Source: Pseudomonas marginalis (GTDB taxonomy: Bacteria > Pseudomonadota > Gammaproteobacteria > Pseudomonadales > Pseudomonadaceae). From it: 64,000 bases of DNA. Location of the stretch: assembly GCF_008692035.1 (NCBI RefSeq), contig NZ_VTFG01000001.1, positions 2,108,001 through 2,172,000 of the forward strand, given 5' to 3'. A program made the translations under genes and the position numbers. Below the pieces are notes generated by a model. The model saw nothing but the letters and a program-made list of their open reading frames with translations. It was not told where the DNA came from and ran no database searches. This document shows positions 41,622 to 49,462 of this stretch, piece after piece. The first letter of the stretch is position 1. The number at the start of each line of letters is the position of its first letter.

Positions 41622-41805
41622 GGCCGATTGTGTTGAAAAAGTCGGTTTTCTCAAACGGCCGAAAAATTGATCGGTGAAAGCGCCTTTTAGCACGCTGCTA
41701 CGTGAAATCTCAGTCCGAATGCCTCTGAGAGAATTCTGGATTTCAATCTCAGGCGCTTACTTTTTGCCAAGGAAACTAAGGCCGACTTTTTCAACAGAAT
41801 CGGCC
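41622..41805. repeat. MITE family R3, copy 2 (inverted relative to copy 1)
   Basis: 184 bases with ends GGCCGATTGTGTTGAAAAAG and CTTTTTCAACAGAATCGGCC. It is related to copy 1 in the opposite orientation. The two copies frame the GFA-type gene. Confidence 0.8.
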
Positions 41806-41947
41806 GAAAGCAGGCGCTCGCGTGAGGCTGTTATCCGCCCCGCTTAAGAGTGAGTGATCTCACCGCACTGCAGACCGACGGTGCTGACTAGCAATTTAGC
41901 TTTTGCCCGACTACCACTCAGCTTTCGTCTCCCATGACGCTAGAAAG

Positions 41948-42661
41948 TCACCTCAACTGCACAATTTGAGAACCCCACTCAGGCTCTGGAGCCCCTCGTG
42001 CCCTCAATTCAGCGAAGACTTGCGCAGAACACTCACCGTAACCCGAATAGCCGAGTTTGATAGCAGACATACCATCTTCCTCCCGAACGTAGGTAGCGTC
42101 CGCTCCTGCTTGCAGAAGCAACATAGCGATCTCACTTCCCTTTTTCTTTCCGGCACTGCACGCGTGGAGCAAGGGCGTCAGCCCGTAGCGATCGACCTGG
42201 TCAATGGGTGCGCCGACCTCGATAAGAAATTTCACGAAGGCAATACGAAGCTTGTCCACTGCCGCCTCCATAGCGCCGTCCAGACTTGCGCCTGCATCCG
42301 CTAGCAACTTGGCTGCAGCAATCGTCCCGTTGTACACCGCCGATATCATTGCTGTACGGCCGAACTTATCTTTCAGGTCGACCTCTGCTCCGCGTTTGAG
42401 CAGCAACTTCGCAAGCTTTAAGTCACCCCTTCCGCAGACCGACGCCAGCGGCGTTGAGAGTTCACCCGTACCATTGGGGTTTCCTCCATGGTCGAGCGCA
42501 TGCAGGAGTATTTCCTCCCTGCCGTAATAGGCGGCTTTGTCGAGCACGCTGTGGGGATCAGCTTCAAAGTCATATTCATGCCCAATGAAATCCAGAAGCT
42601 GCTGCAGGTCACAATCACGCATGAGGTTGCTGAGATCGTTTCTAAAACTCAATTCGCTCAT
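41948..42661 (-). CDS. Ankyrin-repeat protein
   Basis: A 237-residue protein with about four ankyrin repeats. STPLASVCGRGDLKLAKLLL begins one, GRTAMISAVYNGTIAAAKLL the next, then MEAAVDKLRIAFVKFLIEVG and GLTPLLHACSAGKKKGSEIA. Ankyrin repeats bind other proteins, and in bacterial accessory regions such genes often neutralise a neighbouring toxin or regulate an enzyme. No signal peptide is present. A role cannot be read from context. Confidence 0.85.
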   Translation of the reverse strand: MSELSFRNDLSNLMRDCDLQQLLDFIGHEYDFEADPHSVLDKAAYYGREEILLHALDHGGNPNGTGELSTPLASVCGRGDLKLAKLLLKRGAEVDLKDKFGRTAMISAVYNGTIAAAKLLADAGASLDGAMEAAVDKLRIAFVKFLIEVGAPIDQVDRYGLTPLLHACSAGKKKGSEIAMLLLQAGADATYVREEDGMSAIKLGYSGYGECSAQVFAELRARGAPEPEWGSQIVQLR

Positions 42662-42922
42662 TCAGACAAGTCCATTTGTTAGAGGTGAGTTTACGGGTGT
42701 TCAATGGATGGCAAAATAGTAGCAGACGATCTTGAGATATCGCTGAGTACGCACGCTCTCGATCAAAAAAATTGAAGGCTTGCATCAAGTAGGAGGGCTT
42801 GTTAACCCCATAGATTAAAGTTTACTGGGTTTTTATTGGCTTGCGCACCTAGTTCCGTAGACACCCGAAGGCCGCTTTTGGCCGGTTAGCGACGTTCTGA
42901 TTTCGACCGTCACTATAAATGG

Positions 42923-43126
42923 TCAAACCTCAGTCTGTTCCGCCATCTCCAGGGCGTCATCGACCTCAATCCCCAGGTAAACAGTGCTCTCCAGCTTCGT
43001 ATGGCCGAGCAGCAACTGAACCGCCCGCAGGTTCTTCGTCCTGCGATAGATCAGTGATGCCTTCGTACGTCTCATTGAGTGGGTACCATACATGGCTGGA
43101 TCAGGGCCCACGGCTTTCACCCAGCC
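42923..43126 (-). pseudogene. Tyrosine recombinase (integrase), C-terminal remnant
   Basis: Only the last 67 residues remain: GWVKAVGPDPAMYGTHSMRR, TKASLIYRRTKNLRAVQLLL, GHTKLESTVYLGIEVDDALE, MAEQTEV. HSMRR and LLGH supply HxxR and the second His, and the catalytic Tyr is in STVYLG. Compared with related integrases (STVRYLG) an Arg codon before the Tyr is missing. The N-terminal half and core are gone, so it is inactive. It abuts the broken dnaB gene. Confidence 0.85.
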
Positions 43127-43189
43127 TTTGCGACAGCATGGACATCTCCGAATCCATTGACGTGCGCGACGCCTCCACACCCAGCGCCA

Positions 43190-44098
43190 TCATTCCGATG
43201 GGCGCCGAACCTCAATCTCGACAATGTGGCGAGGACTCAGTCCACGCCGGGCATCGCCGTTGGCGATGGCGACTATAGCCGCGATGACCTTGGGCCAATC
43301 CTCATCCCGTAACTGACCGCGCATCAAATTCGCCAGGTTGAGCTCACCCAGGATGGCAATCAAACGAAACATCAGGGCGTGAGCGGGCATCTCCTGGCTA
43401 TAGATCTGGACCGTGTTGGTGGGCTTCTGTTGAAGCGCGGCATCCACGACACTAAGTGCCAGACTGGTTTTCCCCATGGAAGGACGCGCCGCAATGACGA
43501 TCAAGTCGGCATCTTGAAAACCACCCGTGACTTGATCCATCGCATCCAAACCACTGGGAATGCCGGTAACGCTGTCGCCCTCATTGAAGTGGTAGTCGAT
43601 CCTTTCAACCACCTCCATCAGTGTCTGCTTCACGTCTACGAAATCACTCCGACTTCTATCCTGCCCCAGCAAGAAGAGTTTCTGTTCGATAAGGTCTTGG
43701 ACCTCGGCGCTCTTGGCCTGGCTTGAAGAGGCCTCCCGACTGCACTCATAACCGAGCATCACCAAACGACGAAGGTGGGAGCGCTCACGGACGATCGCGG
43801 CGTAGGTCGAAATGTTGGCAACGGAGGGCGTGTTCTTTGCCAGCTCCGCCAGATAACTCAAGCCTCCAACTTCATCAGGTTCCTCGAGGGACTCAAGGAC
43901 AGTGACAACGTCAATAGGTGAACTACGTGAAGCGAGCTGCTCAATTGCCTGGTAAATCAGACGGTGATCACGCCTGAAAAAATCGTCCGCAGAGAGGACG
44001 TCGGCGATGAGGTCCCATGTGGAGTTGTCAAGCATCAGGCCACCGATCACGCCTTGCTCGGCCTCAACCGAATGAGGTGGGGCTAGATCAAGGAGATC
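43190..44098 (-). pseudogene. Replicative helicase DnaB, 3' truncated
   Basis: The frame reads DLLDLAPPHSVEAEQGVIGG, LMLDNSTWDLIADVLSADDF, the N-terminal interaction domain, the linker and RecA-like core start with GIPSGLDAMDQVTGGFQDAD and Walker A ARPSMGKTSLAL near residue 195. It then diverges after AIANGDAR into unrelated sequence and stops at 43190. Walker B and the DNA-binding loops are missing. The frame is open from the parA stop; GTG 44050 is the first standard start. ICE-type elements often have parA followed by dnaB. Confidence 0.8.
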
Positions 44099-44986
44099 TC
44101 ATACCGCAGTTCTCCCCAAGACCACCCTATTCGATAACAACGATATGTTCTGACTCAGACGCTCTTCGCTCAGCGCTTCAAATTTCGAGCGCCATTCGGG
44201 AAATAGCTCGATTGAGAGGTCTTTGATGACTTTGAAGGCGGTGGGTGAACGGCGGTGAGTCGGGAGGCGATACTCCAGGCGGTGCGCAGGAATGCCTTCT
44301 GTCGCAGCCCGACGAAAACTCACTGCCGCCGGGATCGTGGTCTGGATCATCTGAACCTTCGGATGATCAGCAAAGGTTTCGGTCAGCGTGTGATAAATCA
44401 GGTTTGCATCATTGGTTGCATCAAGCTTGTTGATCACGACATTCAACATTGGCGTCACTGCGCCCAATGCTGCCAACGGCTCAAGATCTCGATAGAGCTG
44501 GAGCATTCCACGCTGAAACTCTCGTGCAGTCAGCATATCCGGGGTGATGGGCGAAATCGCCATGTGTGCCCCAAGCAAGGCCATCTCCAGCACGATGGAG
44601 CGAGCGCCTTGGGTATCGATCAGAATCAGATCAAAGTCCTGCTCGAAAGCAGGCAACAGATTCTTGAGACGAAGGCGCCCGTCAGCAGCATGGAGCAACA
44701 AATTTCCCATCTGATTGAACGGATCATTGGAATGGATCAGTGAGAGATTAGGAATGCAGGTGCGTGAAATGACCTGGTCGGCCCGGGTCTCGTTGTTCGC
44801 GATCAGTTGATAGGTTCCACCGGGCGCCTCGTGCGATAGCGCATAGAACGACGACAGCGACGGTTGATTATCCAGATCGATGAGCAGGGTACGGATCCCT
44901 GCATCGGCGCAGAACGCGCCCAGATTGACGCCAACCGCAGTTTTACCCGGCCCGCCTTTGGTTGAAACGACCGCAGTGACTTTCAT
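44099..44986 (-). CDS. parA: ParA/Soj-type partition ATPase of an integrated element
   Basis: A 295-residue ATPase: MKVTAVVSTKGGPGKTAVGV (deviant Walker A KGGPGKT), DLILIDTQGARSIVLEMALL (Walker B) and TPMLNVVINKLDATND. ParA proteins help keep plasmids and excised integrative elements. It is the first gene after tRNA-Asn, the standard position in PAPI-1/ICE-like elements, and runs straight into dnaB. Start ATG 44986 has AGAGGTC upstream. A 160-bp copy of its 5' part lies at 29839-29998. Confidence 0.9.
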   Translation of the reverse strand: MKVTAVVSTKGGPGKTAVGVNLGAFCADAGIRTLLIDLDNQPSLSSFYALSHEAPGGTYQLIANNETRADQVISRTCIPNLSLIHSNDPFNQMGNLLLHAADGRLRLKNLLPAFEQDFDLILIDTQGARSIVLEMALLGAHMAISPITPDMLTAREFQRGMLQLYRDLEPLAALGAVTPMLNVVINKLDATNDANLIYHTLTETFADHPKVQMIQTTIPAAVSFRRAATEGIPAHRLEYRLPTHRRSPTAFKVIKDLSIELFPEWRSKFEALSEERLSQNISLLSNRVVLGRTAV

Positions 44987-45070
44987 GATATTGACCTCTG
45001 AATCGTAGGATTTGAGATGCATTCATGCTGGCCACGCTATGCGCTTTGATCACCCCGGAAAATCCAAGGC

Positions 45071-45100
45071 AAAAAAAAGCCTGCATCGCTGCAGGCTTTT
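45071..45100 (-). terminator. Terminator of tRNA-Asn
   Basis: On the minus strand an 11-bp stem (AAAAGCCTGCA/TGCAGGCTTTT) with a four-base loop is followed by a continuing T-run. It lies eight bases after the tRNA 3' end. Confidence 0.88.
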
Positions 45101-45107
45101 CCCTATC

Positions 45108-45183
45108 TGGCTCCACGACCTGGACTCGAACCAGGGACCCAATGATTAACAGTCATTTGCTCTACCAACTGAGCTATCGCGGA
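45108..45183 (-). tRNA. tRNA-Asn (anticodon GTT)
   Basis: 76 nt on the minus strand from TCCGCGATAGCTCAGTTGGT to an encoded CCA end. The acceptor stem TCCGCGA pairs with TCGTGGA (G-T pair included), the anticodon loop is CTGTTAA, and GGTTCGAGTCC forms the T loop. Parts of it recur at 12464-12490 (27 nt) and 29994-30011 (17 of 18), making it the likely integration target for the accessory elements. Confidence 0.96.
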
Positions 45184-45243
45184 ATGCGCCGTATGTTACT
45201 GATTGAAAAGGAGAAGTCAAGCTTTCCCTGACGGCCTGGACGA

Positions 45244-46140
45244 TTAATCCGGATGACCGGCTGAAAGCTGCTGCTCCTTGGCCAGGTCCAGCCAGGCGCG
45301 CACGGCGGGTGGCAGGTGGGCGCTGGCGCGCCAGGCCAGGGCGATGTGCCAGTCGGTGTGGGGTTCGTTGAGGGGGATCAGGGCGATGCCTGCGTGTTGA
45401 TGCTTGTGCGCCAGCATGCGGGGCAGGAAGGCGACGCCGAGGCCGGCGGCGACCAGGTCGACGATGAAGTCGATCTGCCCGCTGCGCGCCGCCACGCGGG
45501 GTATCACGCCTTTGCGCTCGCAGGCGGCGAGGATCTTGGCGTTCAGGGCGAAGCCGGCTTCGAACAGGATGAATGGCGAATCCGCCAGGTCGGCGAAGTC
45601 GATGCGTTGACGCTGGGCCAGGGCGTGGCTCCTGGGCAGTACGGCCATCAGCGGTTCGTTGCGCACGGGCTGATAATCGAAGCCCGCATCCACCGGCAGC
45701 AGCAACGCAGCGAGGTCGACCTCCCCCGCTTCCAGGCACTCGCGCAATCTCTTGCTGCCGTATTCGGTGAGTTCGATGTCGATGTCCGGGTAACGGCTGC
45801 GATAGGTGGCAAACATCGTCGCAAACAGCACCCCACACCCCACCGGTGGCAGGCCGATGCGCAACACGCCGCGCTTGAGGCCGCGCAGGTCGTTGATCTC
45901 GGCGACCAGGTCATGGTGTTCGGCGAGCAGTACCAGGGCGCGGCGGTAGGCGATCTCACCCGCGGCGGTGAGTTCGTTGCGGTGGCCGAGGCGGTAGAGC
46001 AGCGGCATGCCGAGTTCTTCCTCCAGGGTCTTGACCGCCTTGCTCACCGTGGATTGGGTCAAGGCCACCACGTCGGCGGCCTGGGAAAATCCGCCCTGGC
46101 GCACCACTTCGACGAACGTGCGCAACGTTCTCAAGTTCAT
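45244..46140 (-). CDS. LysR-type regulator divergent from lldD
   Basis: A 298-residue LysR protein: MNLRTLRTFVEVVRQGGFSQ AADVVALTQSTVSKAVKTLEEELG at the N-terminus, then an effector domain (VLRIGLPPVGCGVLFATMFA). It resembles the CidR-like group that responds to small acids. About 100 bases separate it from the oppositely transcribed FMN oxidoreductase gene, which it probably activates. Confidence 0.87.
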   Translation of the reverse strand: MNLRTLRTFVEVVRQGGFSQAADVVALTQSTVSKAVKTLEEELGMPLLYRLGHRNELTAAGEIAYRRALVLLAEHHDLVAEINDLRGLKRGVLRIGLPPVGCGVLFATMFATYRSRYPDIDIELTEYGSKRLRECLEAGEVDLAALLLPVDAGFDYQPVRNEPLMAVLPRSHALAQRQRIDFADLADSPFILFEAGFALNAKILAACERKGVIPRVAARSGQIDFIVDLVAAGLGVAFLPRMLAHKHQHAGIALIPLNEPHTDWHIALAWRASAHLPPAVRAWLDLAKEQQLSAGHPD

Positions 46141-46240
46141 GGGTATTCCTTTAGCGACTGGTATCTAGCGATAAAAGTTGTTTTTATCATGACAGATATT
46201 TGCCTATCCTGACCCGCCCAGCCTTGTGGAGACACGCTTA

Positions 46241-47383
46241 ATGATCATCTCGTCCGCCTCCGACTACCGCGCAGCGGCCAAACGCAAGCTGCCGCGCTTC
46301 CTGTTCGACTACATCGACGGCGGTGCCTACGCCGAGCACACGATGCGCGCGAACAGTTCGGACCTGGCCGAGATCAGCCTGCGCCAACGGGTGCTGCGTA
46401 ATGTCGACAACCTCAGCCTCAAGACCACGCTGTTCGGCCAGACCCTGGACATGCCGGTCATCCTCAGCCCTGTCGGCTTGACCGGCATGTATGCGCGGCG
46501 CGGCGAAGTGCAGGCGGCAAAGGCGGCGGCGAACAAGGGCATCCCCTTCTGCCTGTCGACGGTGTCGGTGTGTTCGATTGAAGAAGTGGCCTCGCAGAGC
46601 CCGCAGTCAATCTGGTTCCAGCTGTATGTGCTCAAGGACCGGGGCTTTATGCGCAATGCCCTGGAGCGGGCCCAGGCGGCGGGGGTCACCACCCTGGTGT
46701 TCACCGTGGACATGCCCACACCGGGCGCGCGCTACCGAGATGCCCACTCGGGCATGTCCGGGCCGTTCGCGACGCAGCGGCGCATGTTGCAGGCCGTCAC
46801 CAAGCCGCAATGGGCGTTCGACGTAGGGCTCATGGGCCGCCCCCACGACCTGGGCAATATCTCCAGGTACCTCGGCAAACCCACTCACCTGGAAGATTAC
46901 ATCGGCTGGCTGGCCAATAACTTCGACCCTTCCATCAGTTGGAAAGACCTGGAGTGGATCCGCGACTTCTGGAAAGGCCCGATGATCATCAAGGGCATCC
47001 TCGACCCTCAGGACGCCAGGGACGCAGTCAGTTTCGGCGCCGATGGCATCGTGGTTTCCAACCATGGCGGCCGTCAACTGGACGGTGTGCTGTCCACCGC
47101 CAAGGCTCTGCCACCGATTGCGGATGTCGTGGGCGATGACCTGACGGTGCTGGTGGACTCCGGCATCCGTTCCGGGCTGGACGTGGTGCGCATGCTCGCC
47201 CTTGGCGCCAAGGCGTGCCTGCTCGGACGCGCCACCGCCTATGCACTGGCCGCCGACGGGCAGCACGGGGTAGAGAACCTGCTGGACATCTTCGCCAAGG
47301 AAATGCGTGTGGCCATGACGTTGACCGGTGTCACGTCCATCGACCAGATTGACCACAACACGCTAGTGCAATCAGCCAAATAA
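46241..47383 (+). CDS. lldD: FMN-dependent L-lactate dehydrogenase/2-hydroxyacid oxidase
   Basis: A 380-residue FMN enzyme: [22 protein letters not shown] at the N-terminus, [19 protein letters not shown], and the active site [17 protein letters not shown] with the catalytic His near residue 277, then [20 protein letters not shown]. This matches LldD, which passes electrons from L-lactate to the respiratory chain. It lacks the usual lldP permease and LldR (GntR) neighbours and is paired with LysR, so it may act on another L-2-hydroxy acid. GTGGAGAC precedes the ATG. Confidence 0.9.
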   Translation: MIISSASDYRAAAKRKLPRFLFDYIDGGAYAEHTMRANSSDLAEISLRQRVLRNVDNLSLKTTLFGQTLDMPVILSPVGLTGMYARRGEVQAAKAAANKGIPFCLSTVSVCSIEEVASQSPQSIWFQLYVLKDRGFMRNALERAQAAGVTTLVFTVDMPTPGARYRDAHSGMSGPFATQRRMLQAVTKPQWAFDVGLMGRPHDLGNISRYLGKPTHLEDYIGWLANNFDPSISWKDLEWIRDFWKGPMIIKGILDPQDARDAVSFGADGIVVSNHGGRQLDGVLSTAKALPPIADVVGDDLTVLVDSGIRSGLDVVRMLALGAKACLLGRATAYALAADGQHGVENLLDIFAKEMRVAMTLTGVTSIDQIDHNTLVQSAK

Positions 47384-47402
47384 CTGACGTCAGTGCTGAA
47401 CG

Positions 47403-47427
47403 ACCGTTTTTTTACTGTAAAAACGGT
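47403..47427 (+). terminator. Terminator after lldD
   Basis: ACCGTTTTT pairs with AAAAACGGT across a short loop, followed by CTTTGATTT. It lies 20 bases after the stop. Confidence 0.7.
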
Positions 47428-47665
47428 CTTTGATTTGTAAGGTTTTTTATTTATTTAAACGAAATGGCACGAATCTCGCTCTAACACCTTCCAAGCAGGT
47501 CAAGCGATGACAAGACGTGCGGCAGTGCCCAGGGGTTATAACCCCTGGTAAAGCGGTCTAAACTGTTTCCAATGTTTTACGGAACTGAAGGAACAGTAAG
47601 ACGCCTGGCATTTGCCACTCTCATCCAGCCTGTAAGACAGCTAAGTGCTTAGAGGCCGTTTGCTT

Positions 47666-48592
47666 ATGAAAACCCCCACCCAGACCAACGCAATTGACTT
47701 TGACAGTGCAAAATTGCAACGCCTGGGCTTTGGCCAACCCGCCCTCCTGCCACGTCGCCCCACCACCCTTGTCCAAACTCGCCAGCAACTGGGCATGCAA
47801 CTGCAGACCAGCCTGGAACCGCAGCGCATCCTTGCCGTGTTCTTCCGTGAGGTCCAGCATCTGGTGCCCCTGGACGCCCTGCAGTACCGCCACGACGCCA
47901 GTGACCTGCGCCTGGAGTTCGGCCAACGTGGCCACCACTCGGTGAGCTACAGCCTGAGCCACGAAGGCGAGCACCTCGGCGAGCTGGTCTTTCGCCGCAA
48001 CCAGCGTCTGCTGGAAGAGGAACTCGGCCAGCTCGAATCACTGCTGTCGACCCTGCTCTACCCGATGCGCAACGCCCTGCTCTACCGCGCCGCCACCCGC
48101 AGCGCCCTGCGCGACCCATTGACAGAAACGGGCAACCGCATTGCCATGGACCAGACCCTGCAACGGGAAATCGACATGGCGCGCCGGCACCTGAACCCGC
48201 TGTCCCTGCTGATGCTGGACATCGACCATTTCAAGACCATCAACGACACCCACGGCCATGCGGCCGGCGATAACGTATTGCGCGCCGTCGCCGGGGCAAT
48301 CAAGAGCCAGTTGCGGAACGTGGACATGGTGTTTCGGTTTGGCGGGGAAGAGTTTCTGATCCTGCTGTCCAACACCGGCCGGGATGCGGCGGCCATGGTC
48401 GGTGAACGCCTGCGCCAGGCGGCACAGGCCCAGGACTATTGGGCGGATGGCACACGGATCGAATTGACGGTGAGCCTCGGTTGTTCGACCTTGCTGGCCG
48501 CCGAGTCGGCCGAAAGCCTGTTGCGTCGCGCCGACAGCGCCTTGTACGTGGCCAAGCGCGAAGGCCGCAATCGCCTGGCAATGGCGGGGTAA
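47666..48592 (+). CDS. GGDEF-domain diguanylate cyclase
   Basis: A 308-residue protein. The N-terminal 130 residues form a GAF-like sensor region without signal peptide or membrane span. The C-terminal GGDEF domain begins RDPLTETGNRIAMDQTL and has the active site FRFGGEEF near residues 222-229. The product-inhibition site RxxD (RNVD) sits exactly five residues before it. It should make c-di-GMP in the cytoplasm and be feedback-controlled. ATG 47666 is chosen over GTG 47645. Confidence 0.9.
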   Translation: MKTPTQTNAIDFDSAKLQRLGFGQPALLPRRPTTLVQTRQQLGMQLQTSLEPQRILAVFFREVQHLVPLDALQYRHDASDLRLEFGQRGHHSVSYSLSHEGEHLGELVFRRNQRLLEEELGQLESLLSTLLYPMRNALLYRAATRSALRDPLTETGNRIAMDQTLQREIDMARRHLNPLSLLMLDIDHFKTINDTHGHAAGDNVLRAVAGAIKSQLRNVDMVFRFGGEEFLILLSNTGRDAAAMVGERLRQAAQAQDYWADGTRIELTVSLGCSTLLAAESAESLLRRADSALYVAKREGRNRLAMAG

Positions 48593-48613
48593 AACCCCGC
48601 CATCCCCGTTACA

Positions 48614-49417
48614 TCACGCTTCGCTGGCGACGCGCAGCGGGCGCTCACGCACAGCAGCGCTCGCCGGTTTTTTTTTCTCCAGGCGCATGCAACTTTCCAG
48701 GAACAGGTACATGTAGTCGTAGCTCTTGCATACGGCCTGGCGCAGCTCTGCCTGCAGTGCCCTGGTCGGGTTCATCCCGGCCAGGGTGCAGATGATTTCC
48801 AGGGCTTCCCAAGGATGGGCATCGTCGTACTGGGCGTGCATCTTCAACCACTTCATCGCACGCTTGCGGTCTTCCTCGGGAAAGGCTGCCGCATACACGC
48901 CGGTGGAGCACACCACCGCCGACCATTCCCCCGTCGCCCCCTCGATCGCATAGTTGGTCGCGGCAATGGCCACGATCAACGAATCGGCCGAGCTGGTGTG
49001 CCAGCACCAGTGGCTCAGCGCATGCAACTCCGGCGGCACGTCCTGGGCCTGCAGTTCTTCGAGGCTGACGCCATGGGCACGCGCCCAATGCACCCAATAG
49101 TCCGCGTGGTTCAGCTCCACACGGATATTGCGCATCAACCAACGGCGCGCCATGTCTTCCCCCGGATGGCGGGCAAACTTGGTTTTGGTGAGGTTCTGTG
49201 CCATGTACAAGGCAAACTGTTCCACCACGGGCCAGCCACCGATCAGGTAGTGACGCATGGTCTTGGCGCTGAGCGTGTTGTCACGCATGCGTTGGTACAG
49301 TTCGTGTTCGACAACCCGGCGCTTGCTCTCGCTGCAGTCCTGGATCAATTGCTGAGCCCAGGCGGGGTAGCTTGAGGCTTCCATAAGCGGGCCGGTTCTG
49401 CTGAATGTGTCGATCAC
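48614..49417 (-). CDS. Heme-oxygenase-like (TenA/PqqC fold) iron-containing protein
   Basis: A 267-residue helical protein: AWAQQLIQDCSESKRRVVEH, MRHYLIGGWPVVEQFALYMAQNL, then RNIRVELNHADYWVHWARAHGV and ATNYAIEGATGEWSAVV. The Glu/His pattern over the helices resembles the HDO group (heme-oxygenase-like di-iron proteins) and TenA/PqqC relatives. A redox or cleavage reaction on a small molecule is likely, substrate unknown. It is the downstream neighbour of the large c-di-GMP enzyme on the same strand. Confidence 0.7.
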   Translation of the reverse strand: MIDTFSRTGPLMEASSYPAWAQQLIQDCSESKRRVVEHELYQRMRDNTLSAKTMRHYLIGGWPVVEQFALYMAQNLTKTKFARHPGEDMARRWLMRNIRVELNHADYWVHWARAHGVSLEELQAQDVPPELHALSHWCWHTSSADSLIVAIAATNYAIEGATGEWSAVVCSTGVYAAAFPEEDRKRAMKWLKMHAQYDDAHPWEALEIICTLAGMNPTRALQAELRQAVCKSYDYMYLFLESCMRLEKKKPASAAVRERPLRVASEA

Positions 49418-49462
49418 TATTAAGGCTCCTTTTTAAGTGTGATTTACAGACCGGCGAATGTT

